A DNA stretch of 21,405 nt from Candidatus Sumerlaeota bacterium (GTDB taxonomy: Bacteria; Sumerlaeota; T1SED10-198M), in assembly GCA_003554345.1 (NCBI GenBank), contig PWGE01000320.1, positions 1-21,405 of the forward strand. The letters are read 5' to 3'. Below the pieces are notes generated by a model. It had not been told where the DNA came from, searched no databases, and saw only the letters and a program-made list of their open reading frames with translations. Shown one piece after another: positions 6,340-13,541 of the stretch. A program made the translations under genes and the position numbers. The stretch's first letter is position 1; each line of letters begins with the position of its first letter.

Positions 6340-8070
6340 TCAGTATTTTCGCCTGACGTAGTGGGTATGCAAGAGCTTATGAGCCAGTTTGGAATTCGGT
6401 TCACCCAGAAACTCTTCATACGATTTCTTTATAGCGGGATTTTCGTGGGATTTACGCAACTTCAACTTACCATCAATAGTATAGAGACTGCGGGCACGCT
6501 CTTCTCTTCTTTTCATCGTACTTCCATAGGGCTGTCCACCGCCACCAACACAACCGCCGGGGCAGGTCATAACCTCAATAAAGTGATAAGGAGATTGACC
6601 ATCATTCTTCTCTTTATACTCCTTAACCTTTTCCAGGAGAGTACGGGCATTTTCCAGTCCATGAGCAACTGCCACATGTACCGGCAACCCATTGACATCA
6701 ACCGTGGTTTCACGTACCCCGTCCATGCCTCTGACCTCTTCAAAATCCAGTTTTGGTAGCGTTTTGCCAGTATGAACCTCGTAAGCTGTTCGCAGGGCAG
6801 CTTCCATTACTCCCCCGGTAGCGCCAAAAATAGCAGCAGCTCCTGTATAAGTACCCATCAGGGTATCAGCACTTGTTTCAGCCAGATTGGCAAAATCTAT
6901 GCCCACTTCATTAATCATTCTGATAAATTCCCGGGTGGTAATGACATAGTCTACATCCCGATAACCGCTGGCATCCATTTCCGGTCGAGCTGCTTCAAAT
7001 TTTTTGGCAGTACACGGCATAATGGAAACACTGATAATCCGGCGGGGATCAATATTGTTTTTCCTGGCAAAGAAAGTTTTTACCATTGCTCCAAACATCT
7101 GTTGCGGAGATTTACAGCTTGAGACATTATTTTTCATATCAGGATAGAAAGTTTCCATGAATTTTATCCAACCAGGGCTGCAGGAAGTAATAAGAGGGAA
7201 GGGACCACCTTCCTTTACCCTCTTTAAAAACTCCGTACCTTCCTCCATAATCGTCAGATCAGCTGCAAAGTTCGTATCAAATATAGCATCAAAACCAAGC
7301 ATTCGTAAAGCAGTGTACATCTTACCGGTCACATCATCGCCAGGGACCAGCCCAAATTCCTCAGCCAGGCTTACCCGAATGGCCGGAGCTTCCTGAACCA
7401 CGACAAACTTATCGGGGTTATTGATAGCCTCCCATACATGGTCGATATCTCTTTTCTCATAAATAGCTCCCACCGGACATACAGATATACACTGTCCACA
7501 GTTCACACAGGGACTATTTCCCATACCATGGTCATAGGCAACCGTTACTGTCGTTTCGTATCCACGTCCCATCACGTTAATAGCTTCTACAGACTGTATA
7601 TTATCACACATCTGGACGCAACGTTTACAGCGAATGCATTTATTAGGATCACGATAAAGGGAAGGACTGGTTTCATCGATAGGTTTTTCCTTATATTTCA
7701 AGCGGGGGTAGCGTAAATCGTTAATACCGAGGTTATCTGCCAGGCCCTGCAAATCACACCGTCCACTCCTTTCACAGGTCAGGCAATCGATAGGATGGTC
7801 GGAAAGGAGCAATTCTACTGCCATCTTACGATGTTTTATAACCTCCTGAGAATGGGTATCGATTTTCATCCCATCGTACACAGGAGTCACACATGCCCGC
7901 TTGACGCCGAGACCTTCAATTTCAACGACACAAACTCCACAAGAACCAATGGGCGGCAGATCCTCATAATAACAGAGGGTGGGAATCTTAATTCCCACTT
8001 TTTTTGCCGCTTCCAGAATAGGTATTGGCTTATCGAGTTCCAGTGTTTGATTATCAATCGTTACTTTCAT
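6340..8070 (-). CDS. hndD: [FeFe]-hydrogenase catalytic subunit (HndD/HydA type, NADH-linked group)
   Basis: 576 residues, the size of HndD. It reduces protons or oxidises H2 at the H-cluster in the cytoplasm, exchanging electrons with HndC/HndA. Domains in order: plant-type [2Fe-2S] (C33, C44, C47, C60); His-Cys3 [4Fe-4S] (H92, C96, C99, C105); 2[4Fe-4S] (C145, C148, C151, C155; C188, C191, C194, C198); H-cluster domain with L1 TSCSPGW (295-301), L2 MPCTAKKFE (351-359) and L3 EVMTCPGGCVGGGGQP (499-514). A small-subunit-like tail follows. L1 has Ser after the first Cys where clostridial-type enzymes have Cys-Cys; I recall TSCSPGW in other HndD-type enzymes, so I do not read it as damage. There is no extra C-terminal [2Fe-2S] domain as in Thermotoga HydA. 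It begins 4 bp after the hndC stop. HydEFG maturases are not in the window. Confidence 0.96.
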   Translation of the reverse strand: MKVTIDNQTLELDKPIPILEAAKKVGIKIPTLCYYEDLPPIGSCGVCVVEIEGLGVKRACVTPVYDGMKIDTHSQEVIKHRKMAVELLLSDHPIDCLTCERSGRCDLQGLADNLGINDLRYPRLKYKEKPIDETSPSLYRDPNKCIRCKRCVQMCDNIQSVEAINVMGRGYETTVTVAYDHGMGNSPCVNCGQCISVCPVGAIYEKRDIDHVWEAINNPDKFVVVQEAPAIRVSLAEEFGLVPGDDVTGKMYTALRMLGFDAIFDTNFAADLTIMEEGTEFLKRVKEGGPFPLITSCSPGWIKFMETFYPDMKNNVSSCKSPQQMFGAMVKTFFARKNNIDPRRIISVSIMPCTAKKFEAARPEMDASGYRDVDYVITTREFIRMINEVGIDFANLAETSADTLMGTYTGAAAIFGATGGVMEAALRTAYEVHTGKTLPKLDFEEVRGMDGVRETTVDVNGLPVHVAVAHGLENARTLLEKVKEYKEKNDGQSPYHFIEVMTCPGGCVGGGGQPYGSTMKRREERARSLYTIDGKLKLRKSHENPAIKKSYEEFLGEPNSKLAHKLLHTHYVRRKY

Positions 8071-8074
8071 TATT

Positions 8075-9730
8075 TCACCCTCTCATAGCAATTTTTTCAG
8101 TGTTTTCCGACATAGAGCAAATGCCGGCTTTACATTTTTTGTCCGTGATATGTTCTTCAAACTCTTTTCGAAAATATCTCAGGATACTGGAAACAGAAAG
8201 ATACGCAGATTGTCCCAGGGCACATATTGCTGAACCATTCATAAATGATGCCAATTCCAGCATATCATCCAGGTCTTTCATCTCACCTTTTCCCTGGGCT
8301 ATTTTATCGACATAGAGTGTCAATTGCTGATAGCCCACCCGACAGGGTGAACACTGACCACAAGATTCATGTTGAAAGAAACGCATTGTAGAGCCCAGAA
8401 TATCAATCATACAGGCACTTTCATCCATCACCAGAATCGCTCCCGAACCCAGGACCGCATCATATTCTCCCAGGTCTTCATAGGAAAGGCGTATATCAAG
8501 AGCTGTTTCATCGAGAAAAGCTCCGGCGGCTCCTCCAATCAAAGCAGCTTTAAACTGCCTGCCGGTACTGATCCCACCTCCATATTTATAGATAATATCT
8601 CTCAAAGTTGTTCCCATTTCCACTTCTATAAGACCGGGATATGTCAAGTGACCTAAAATAGTATAGACCTTTGTACCAGCAGACTGCTCGGTACCGTAAC
8701 CTCGAAACCAGTTGCCGCCGTTAAGAATGATATCGGGCACATTGGCAAGAGTTTCCACGTTGTTAATAATGGTTGGCTTCCACCAGAGGCCTTTTTCAGT
8801 GGGAAAAGGCGGTTTATGACGGGGGGTCGCTCTTTTTCCTTCCAATGATTCTAAAAGAGCAGTTTCTTCACCACAAACGTACGAACCAGCCCCTTTTTTC
8901 ACCTGCAGGTCGAAAGAAAAGTCCGACTCAAATATATTTTCGCCAAGCAAATTATATTTATATGCCTGAGAAATCGCCCGTTCCATTCGATTGATAGAAA
9001 GTTCATATTCACCACGAATATAAATATATCCATGATGAGAACCTGTCACATAACCGGCAATAATCATTGCTTCAATAATACGGTGAGGATCACCTTCAAG
9101 AATCAACCGGTCTTTAAAAGTGCCAGGTTCACCTTCATCAGCGTTGCAAACAATATATTTCGGGGTTTCAGGTTCATTTTTAACAGCATTCCATTTAAAC
9201 CAGAGAGGGAAACCTGCCCCCCCACGTCCCCGCAATTCTGACTTTTTCATTTCGCCAATAACATCCTGCGGCTTCATATCCGCAAGAACACGGCCCAATG
9301 CAGAATAACCTTCCAAAGCTATATACTCATCAATATCTTCAGGATTAATAATTCCACAATTTTTCAGGACGATACGAGCCTGTTTTTCAAGCTCAAATTC
9401 ATCTTCTGTATAACTTACCGTAGAGACCTCTGGTTCACGTTCCAGCAAGAGACGATCTACAATTTCACCCTCTTTCAGATGTTTTCTAACAATTTCTTCA
9501 ACATCCTTCTCTGTAACATGAACATAGTGAACCCCTTCGGGATAAACCACAAGAACCACCCCCTGGTCAGAAAGACCCAGACTTCCGGTTTCAATCACCT
9601 TTATGCTCTCAGAGAGTTTCTCTTTTTTTAAGGTTTCAACAAGTTTTTTTTCTACCTGCCGGGCTCCTGCCAGCAGAGTTGATGAATCGATACTGATGAG
9701 GACATGTTTATTATAAATTTTATTGGGCAT
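8075..9730 (-). CDS. hndC: NuoF-like NADH-dehydrogenase subunit of [FeFe]-hydrogenase (HndC/HydB type), reduced cofactor set
   Basis: 551 residues. Binds NAD(H) and FMN and passes electrons to HndD. Residues ~8-95 form the thioredoxin-like N-terminal domain, ending in VVYPEGVHYVHV. All four [2Fe-2S] cysteines are gone: positions normally in C-G-T-x-x-C read SIDSST, and the usual T-G-C-x-G-x-C reads TGSLGLS; the first Cys of the protein is C125. The flavin/NADH core is intact: LRGRGGAGFPLWFKW (166-180), CNADEGEPGTFKDR (195-208), GAGSYVCGEETAL. The NuoF [4Fe-4S] site is intact in ESCGQCSPC (C457, C460, C463) plus C503. The protein stops soon after KKCKAGIC (~531-538) and lacks the C-terminal 2[4Fe-4S] domain of bifurcating HydB. 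The ribosome-binding site AAGGAGGT before ATG 9730 is strong. Function is firm; the cofactor loss is directly visible. Confidence 0.93.
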   Translation of the reverse strand: MPNKIYNKHVLISIDSSTLLAGARQVEKKLVETLKKEKLSESIKVIETGSLGLSDQGVVLVVYPEGVHYVHVTEKDVEEIVRKHLKEGEIVDRLLLEREPEVSTVSYTEDEFELEKQARIVLKNCGIINPEDIDEYIALEGYSALGRVLADMKPQDVIGEMKKSELRGRGGAGFPLWFKWNAVKNEPETPKYIVCNADEGEPGTFKDRLILEGDPHRIIEAMIIAGYVTGSHHGYIYIRGEYELSINRMERAISQAYKYNLLGENIFESDFSFDLQVKKGAGSYVCGEETALLESLEGKRATPRHKPPFPTEKGLWWKPTIINNVETLANVPDIILNGGNWFRGYGTEQSAGTKVYTILGHLTYPGLIEVEMGTTLRDIIYKYGGGISTGRQFKAALIGGAAGAFLDETALDIRLSYEDLGEYDAVLGSGAILVMDESACMIDILGSTMRFFQHESCGQCSPCRVGYQQLTLYVDKIAQGKGEMKDLDDMLELASFMNGSAICALGQSAYLSVSSILRYFRKEFEEHITDKKCKAGICSMSENTEKIAMRG

Positions 9731-9747
9731 TTCTTACCTCCTTCTAT

Positions 9748-10227
9748 TTATTCAGCCACTTGAGATGCAGGCTGTTTATCCTGTCGGTATTTATCAATAA
9801 TATTGCGAACTTTTTCCGGTGTCAGGTTTCCAAAAAGTTCTTTATTAATCATCATGGCCGGTGCCACACCACATACGCCAAGACAACTGACAACCTCCAG
9901 AGAAAACATGCCATTTTCAGTGGTTTCACCTTCTTTAATCCCCAGAATTTCACTGAGTTCATCAATAATACTCACCGAACCCATCAGATGACAGGGAGGA
10001 GAATCACATACCCGGACAATATATTTTCCCCTTGGAGAGACGCTATAAAGAGAATAAAAAGTAATAACACTATATACCTGGCTGGGAGAAAGGTCCAGGT
10101 AATCACTGACCTCCCTTATACCCTGCTCCGGAATATATTGTTTGGGCTCATTATCCTGTATTTCATGGAGGATAAAAAGAAGGTTATCGGCTGTTGGTTC
10201 ATATTTTCTTAATATACGTTCATACAT
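9748..10227 (-). CDS. hndA: NuoE-like [2Fe-2S] subunit of [FeFe]-hydrogenase (HndA/HydC type)
   Basis: 159 residues, normal for NuoE/HndA. It carries the one [2Fe-2S] cluster of the thioredoxin-fold subunit that partners the NuoF-like subunit. An N-terminal helical domain (to ~80) includes YIPEQGIREVSDYLDL and VYSVITFYSLYSVSPRGKY, as in NuoE. The cluster ligands are complete: VCDSPPCHLMG supplies Cys-x4-Cys and EVVSCLGVCGVAP supplies Cys-x3-Cys. This contrasts with the cysteine-free equivalents in HndB and the HndC N-terminus. ATG at 10227 lies 4 bp after the hndB stop and hndC follows after 17 bp, so the genes are co-transcribed and probably translationally coupled. The order here (B-like, A, C, D) differs from the A-B-C-D order of Desulfovibrio hnd. 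Confidence 0.93.
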   Translation of the reverse strand: MYERILRKYEPTADNLLFILHEIQDNEPKQYIPEQGIREVSDYLDLSPSQVYSVITFYSLYSVSPRGKYIVRVCDSPPCHLMGSVSIIDELSEILGIKEGETTENGMFSLEVVSCLGVCGVAPAMMINKELFGNLTPEKVRNIIDKYRQDKQPASQVAE

Positions 10228-10231
10228 AATA

Positions 10232-10615
10232 TTATTCCTCCTCGCCTAATTGGTGAGTTTTCATAGAGATAACATGGTCATTTAAAATATGTCCATTAAT
10301 AATGTGCTCTGAAACGATCTGGCGGGCAAGTTCTTCTGTCACCTTTCCGTAGTAAACGTCAGCCGCTCCTTTCACTTCAATCTTCACCAGAGGTTCTACC
10401 GAATCAAACCCCATTTCACCAGTTTGCATTACCCTGACATCCTTTAGATTCCTTTGATGAATTTCTGATAAAAGGGAATGATACACAGCTCCTGCACCGG
10501 CTGCTCTTCCTGCTGACCCCATATCCACTTTTATGACATGCTTTGCCCCAATACCCCGCTCACGCATTTTTTTAAGCGTTTTTTCACGAATTTTTTCCAG
10601 TTCAACCAGATTCAT
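10232..10615 (-). CDS. hndB: HndB-like hydrogenase subunit, thioredoxin-like ferredoxin fold without cysteines
   Basis: 127 residues. The sequence follows the small [2Fe-2S] ferredoxin-like subunit of NADH-linked [FeFe]-hydrogenases: a helical N-terminus, then VDMGSAGRAAGA where a cluster-binding form has G-T-C-G, then TGEMGFDSVEPLVKI where the cluster form has T-G-C-x-G-x-C, then YYGKVTEELARQIVSEHI. The protein contains no cysteine at all, so it cannot hold a [2Fe-2S] cluster and is probably structural. I recall that some HydD/HndB subunits have no predicted cofactor, so this may be a recognised variant. The frame opens with ATG at 10621, but GAGGAGG directly abuts that codon; ATG at 10615 lies 7 nt behind the ribosome-binding site and is preferred. 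First gene of the hydrogenase operon. Confidence 0.85.
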   Translation of the reverse strand: MNLVELEKIREKTLKKMRERGIGAKHVIKVDMGSAGRAAGAGAVYHSLLSEIHQRNLKDVRVMQTGEMGFDSVEPLVKIEVKGAADVYYGKVTEELARQIVSEHIINGHILNDHVISMKTHQLGEEE

Positions 10616-10761
10616 TCTCATCCCTCCTCTTCTTCTTCAAAATAAAACAACCTTTTAGAATGTATGTTTTATAATCATTCATTCTTTTGTCAAGAACTTT
10701 TTTGTAAAACAAATAACGATTTCTTTGTGAACTACACTCTAAGAAACGGGTTATGCACAAC

Positions 10762-10791
10762 TTGCCGAAAGAGGATAATTTTTTGTACTAT
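10762..10791 (+). promoter_or_regulatory. Possible rightward promoter into the gene-poor gap
   Basis: TTGCCG (10762-10767) and TACTAT (10786-10791) are 18 bp apart, matching consensus at 4 and 5 of 6 positions. Predicted start near 10798. It could drive an unrecognised transcript or a long leader for the SRAP gene. Weak by itself. Confidence 0.3.
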
Positions 10792-11179
10792 ATTTTAATT
10801 GTTATTATTTTATCATTTATAAAATGGTTATCTTCAGAGACAGCTTTTGAATAGTACTCAGTACATATTACGACGAAGTTATTTTACTTCTTCTCAATGT
10901 ACCTTTATAAATGGCAGTCAAAGTTGCCTGTCAGGCGATGAGCTGCTTATAAAAGGGGATAAGCTTTTTCAGGGTGCTTTCTTCTTTTTCATTCCCAGAA
11001 TTACAAAACTCATGACAATGACTGTATCCAGGTACAATATATGCCGGCTGGAACAAAAGGCATACTCAACTCGCCAGAGTTTTGCTTTTTCCAGTAAAGA
11101 AGATTACTTTCTCAACCAACCGGGTTTTTTCTAATGCTTTTATCTCTTTTCTTCATTTTCACATCTCAATAGAACAGGC

Positions 11180-11185
11180 TATAAT
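11180..11185 (+). promoter_or_regulatory. Possible -10 of the SRAP gene
   Basis: A perfect TATAAT lies 21 bp before the ATG, with a poor -35 (TTTTCA at 11156-11161, spacer 18). The predicted start near 11192 would make a leader of only about 15 nt that opens directly with the GGGAG ribosome-binding site. Confidence 0.4.
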
Positions 11186-11206
11186 AATTCAGGGAGATCA
11201 ACAATT

Positions 11207-11866
11207 ATGTGCGGAAGATTTGCCCTCTACACGCCGGAAAAAATAGCCCTACGTTTTGTTGTTCAGCAAATATTTACAGAAGAGATGAAGGGCAGTTACA
11301 ATATTGCACCCGGCCAGTACTCAACCATCATTCTTGAAAACAGGAAAAGAATCGCCGCACCTGCTCTATGGGGTTTACAACCCCCATGGCTGAAATCAGG
11401 CAGTCAGAAGAAAGCCCTGATTAATCTTCGCAGTGAAAGCCTTCTCATGAAGAAAGGGATGCGCACATTGCTCCGTCATCGTTGCCTGATACCAGCAAAC
11501 GGTTTTTACGAATGGATGCAACAAAAAGGAGAGAAGCAACCATACTATTTCTTTGACCGGGATAATGACCTCATTGCTTTTGCAGGCATCTACCAGCTCC
11601 TGGAGGATAACGAAGGAAACAATCTCTTTCGCTACGCCATTATAACTACAGAACCCAATCCCTTCATGAAAAGATACCACCATCGAATGCCATTCATTGT
11701 ATCCCGGTCTGAAGAAGCCAGCTGGATGTCTTCCAACCTTTCTTACGAAGAACAAAGAACCATACTTCAGCAGGTGCCGCAATCAGCTCTGGAAGCACGC
11801 CAGGTTTCGCGTACCGTCAACTCCCCTCGCAACGATTCACCTTCTCTCATCCATCCTGTGAGTTAA
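11207..11866 (+). CDS. yedK: SRAP domain protein (YedK/HMCES): covalent sensor of abasic sites
   Basis: 219 residues, normal for the family. SRAP proteins use the N-terminal Cys2, exposed after Met removal, to form a stable thiazolidine link with abasic sites in single-stranded DNA, protecting replication forks. The protein begins MCGRFALYTP. The active-site set is complete: C2, N73 in INLRSES, E102 in ANGFYEW and H159 in YHHRMPF. NIAPGQ and WGLQPPW are further family signatures. GGGAG precedes the ATG at workable spacing. The gene stands alone and converges with the mazG-like gene, whose stop is 5 bp away. No SOS box was recognised upstream. Identification is firm. Confidence 0.93.
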   Translation: MCGRFALYTPEKIALRFVVQQIFTEEMKGSYNIAPGQYSTIILENRKRIAAPALWGLQPPWLKSGSQKKALINLRSESLLMKKGMRTLLRHRCLIPANGFYEWMQQKGEKQPYYFFDRDNDLIAFAGIYQLLEDNEGNNLFRYAIITTEPNPFMKRYHHRMPFIVSRSEEASWMSSNLSYEEQRTILQQVPQSALEARQVSRTVNSPRNDSPSLIHPVS

Positions 11867-11871
11867 ACCTT

Positions 11872-12198
11872 TCATAGATCGAGTTTCTTTTTATGTCGAA
11901 AGGGACGTGCAGCATTCACATTCATCTTCCTGGCTATCGCCTTTTCTATATCAATTCCCATGGTACCGGTAATATCCAGTAAACGGATAAATACATCTGC
12001 TATTTCTTCAGTAAAAAGAGCCCTGTCCTGTTCTCTAACCGCTTCTGCAGCTTCAGAGACTTCCGTAACCACCAGCATTAACTTTCCCAGAGTATCCTTA
12101 TCCAGTTGCGAAGGAGTATAAAAACCTTTCTCTTCCCGCCATCGTTTCACCTGTCTGGCAATCTCATTCAAGCTGTTACCTGGTGAAATATGGTCCAC
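11872..12198 (-). CDS. MazG-like nucleotide pyrophosphohydrolase
   Basis: 108 residues, a compact single-domain member of the all-alpha NTP pyrophosphohydrolase superfamily, which cleaves (often non-canonical) NTPs or dNTPs to NMP and pyrophosphate. The Mg-binding pattern is present: E46-x-x-E49 in TEVSEAAEAV and E65-x-x-D68 in EEIADVF, with LDITGTMGIDIEKAI forming the third helix. The start is GTG at 12198, which directly abuts the TAG of the upstream gene (TAGGTG), with AGGAG 6 nt before it. Translation of the two genes is therefore almost certainly coupled. The substrate cannot be predicted from sequence. Confidence 0.85.
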   Translation of the reverse strand: MDHISPGNSLNEIARQVKRWREEKGFYTPSQLDKDTLGKLMLVVTEVSEAAEAVREQDRALFTEEIADVFIRLLDITGTMGIDIEKAIARKMNVNAARPFRHKKKLDL

Positions 12199-12801
12199 CT
12201 ATTTCTCCTGAGGCTGGCGAGGTAAGCAGATAAACTCACGCACACGAAGAGAAAAATACTGATGAGTAAAGGCGGGTTTTATGACTAGAGCGGTATCTGC
12301 ACCTCCACGATAGCCACCCATGGCAATAACGTCTTCATCCATTTTCAGAAGGCCTCCATCAGCAGCCATCATAGTGCTTTCTACCGCCACCTTGGTACCG
12401 GTAGAAATAGACAGGTAAGCATGAGAAATCAATCCTACCGGGGAAAGTCCGCCAAACTTATCACGGATAGCGCTATCAACGCCTCCCAGGAGACTATGAA
12501 CACCCTGATAGAAGGTAGCCCCTTTTTTCCTGGCTTTTTCTAATATTTCCGGGCTGGGAGCCTTCATTTTACCGGAAGGGCGTTTCACATATACATCATA
12601 ATCTACTGCATGCATCAAAACACCAACCACCTGGACATCCGGCATTTCTTCAGCACATTTCAGCGCCATTTGCCCGGTGGTAGTAGCAACAACCACCTGC
12701 TTAATTCCCAACTCTGAAGCCCGTTGTTTTACAGCTTCCAGTGTGGTTTCGGTATTCTGCACTCCTTCTTGTTCATAATAGTGAACGTTTACTTTTGCCA
12801 T
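12199..12801 (-). CDS. Stand-alone pyruvate kinase C-terminal-domain protein (COG1751)
   Basis: 200 residues. Matches the conserved uncharacterised family whose fold is the allosteric C-terminal domain of pyruvate kinase without the catalytic barrel. Landmarks are VVVATTTGQMALKCAE (~35-50), VGVLMHAVDY, a GATFYQGVHSLLGGVDSAI block (~94-112) and GLISHAYLSISTGTKVAVESTMMAADGG near residues 123-150. EDVIAMGGYRGGADTALVIKPA follows. The role is unknown; binding of a phosphorylated small molecule is plausible from the fold. ATG at 12801 follows GGGGG at rather long spacing, and a good promoter lies upstream. Co-transcribed with the mazG-like gene, which suggests a nucleotide-related role by association only. 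Confidence 0.85.
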   Translation of the reverse strand: MAKVNVHYYEQEGVQNTETTLEAVKQRASELGIKQVVVATTTGQMALKCAEEMPDVQVVGVLMHAVDYDVYVKRPSGKMKAPSPEILEKARKKGATFYQGVHSLLGGVDSAIRDKFGGLSPVGLISHAYLSISTGTKVAVESTMMAADGGLLKMDEDVIAMGGYRGGADTALVIKPAFTHQYFSLRVREFICLPRQPQEK

Positions 12802-12835
12802 ATAAAAATAACCCCCTTACTTTATTATTACAATA

Positions 12836-12864
12836 AGCATATCATATTTTAAGTTAAGTGTCAA
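12836..12864 (-). promoter_or_regulatory. Sigma-70 promoter of the COG1751-mazG pair
   Basis: On minus, a perfect TTGACA (12859-12864) and TATGCT (12836-12841) are 17 bp apart, and a TGA before the -10 adds an extended -10 element. Predicted start near 12829, leader about 28 nt. Confidence 0.65.
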
Positions 12865-13099
12865 AACGGTGTTTCTATATAAATACTTTATGAAAAGTTA
12901 TCCTGTAAAGCTGATTTTACTCAAGACGTTACACATAGAATCATTTTACTGGTTGATAGTACCAGCCATCTCGCAGCATAAATATCTCCTCTGAAAATGC
13001 TGGGACAGGTTTATGAGAAAGAAACATACTAAAACAATGTATGCAATATGAAAGAAGAAATGAAAAGAGATGCTTTTAACTTTTCATCCAGAAGTTACA
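12865..13099. other. Gene-free stretch
   Basis: AT-rich, with stops in all frames and no gene I can support. It contains a 6-bp inverted repeat CAGCAT/ATGCTG (12974-12979 and 12997-13002) and CTGGT/ACCAG (12950-12966 region). Both are too weak to call an RNA gene. Confidence 0.5.
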
Positions 13100-13115
13100 A
13101 AGTTTCGACAAACTT
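13100..13115 (-). terminator. Small hairpin at the end of the lipoprotein gene
   Basis: AAGTTT (13100-13105), 4-nt loop, AAACTT (13110-13115): a 6-bp AT-rich stem that begins at the stop codon of the minus-strand lipoprotein gene. No proper T-run follows, so termination is doubtful. Confidence 0.25.
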
Positions 13116-13465
13116 CAGGGAAGATCTGCCAGAATTCTTTGAATCAAAAACTCATCAGGATCCGGTCTTTTGAAAACCTCTTTGGGACGAGCATAATCAT
13201 AAGGGTTACTGGAAAGTCTTGTATCGAGGGGAGAAGTCCAGAAATTATCCGAAAAAGCCCTGGTTCTTTTCTGCAGATATTCAGGTTTTTGATAAGCTCT
13301 TACATTTCGTTCTGCCCGGTCTTTTACACTTTCTCCTCCCCGAAAATTATCCGCAAAAGAAGAGACATTTTCACGCTGCCGGGCAACATTATATCGAGCA
13401 CTGGCACAACCTGTAAAGCCCGCTGCCAGAAAAAACACACATGTTATAAGTAAGCAGGTTTTCAT
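13115..13465 (-). CDS. Small predicted lipoprotein of unknown function
   Basis: 116 residues. The N-terminus (MKTCLLITCVFFLAAGFTGC) is a lipoprotein signal: short charged start, hydrophobic core and a lipobox ending FTG-C20, so the mature protein would be lipid-anchored from C20, in the inner or outer membrane. The mature part is hydrophilic, rich in Arg, Asn and Asp. It holds a short internal echo, SSFADNF (~45-51) and RAFSDNF (~80-86), each followed by a stretch with basic residues. No enzyme motif or named family is recognised. ATG at 13465 follows AAAGGTGG at 7 nt, a good ribosome-binding site. An overlapping plus-strand open frame over the same bases lacks such support. Real gene very likely; function unknown. 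Confidence 0.75.
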   Translation of the reverse strand: MKTCLLITCVFFLAAGFTGCASARYNVARQRENVSSFADNFRGGESVKDRAERNVRAYQKPEYLQKRTRAFSDNFWTSPLDTRLSSNPYDYARPKEVFKRPDPDEFLIQRILADLP

Positions 13466-13541
13466 TAAATGACCACCTTTATCTATAATTATTCACCATC
13501 ATTCTTAAGGAAATTGTATTTTCTTTCATTTAAAAAACAAG

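Larger units (their letters stand above)
10616..11206. other. 591-bp gap between the hydrogenase operon and the SRAP gene
   Basis: The left part must hold the hydrogenase operon promoter. A perfect TTGACA lies on minus at 10688-10693, but the nearest TATAAA is only 14 bp away. A TTTGTAAAACAAA palindrome is at 10701-10713. The right part has an open plus frame from TTG 10847 to 11134 with no ribosome-binding site and no recognised family (for example SGDELLIKGDKLF and SSKEDYFLNQPGFF). The minus strand over the same stretch has protein-like runs broken by several stops, mostly TGA. I call no gene here. Confidence 0.5.

Noticed and set aside
10668-10693. Hydrogenase operon promoter from TTGACA (10688-10693) and TATAAA (10668-10673) on minus
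   Set aside because: The spacer is only 14 bp and there is no clear TGn extension. The true promoter is probably nearby but I cannot fix it.
10701-10713. TTTGTAAAACAAA palindrome as a Rex operator for the hydrogenase operon
   Set aside because: The half-sites and spacing do not fit the longer TTGTTAA-N4-TTAACAA type; a lone TTGTGAA near 10725 has no good partner.
12974-13002. CAGCAT/ATGCTG inverted repeat as a small RNA
   Set aside because: Only 6 bp with a 17-nt loop in AT-rich DNA, no promoter or terminator placed around it.
13070-13453. Plus-strand open frame of 127 codons
   Set aside because: Shadow of the minus-strand lipoprotein gene, which has a lipobox and a ribosome-binding site; the plus frame has neither a family nor a site.
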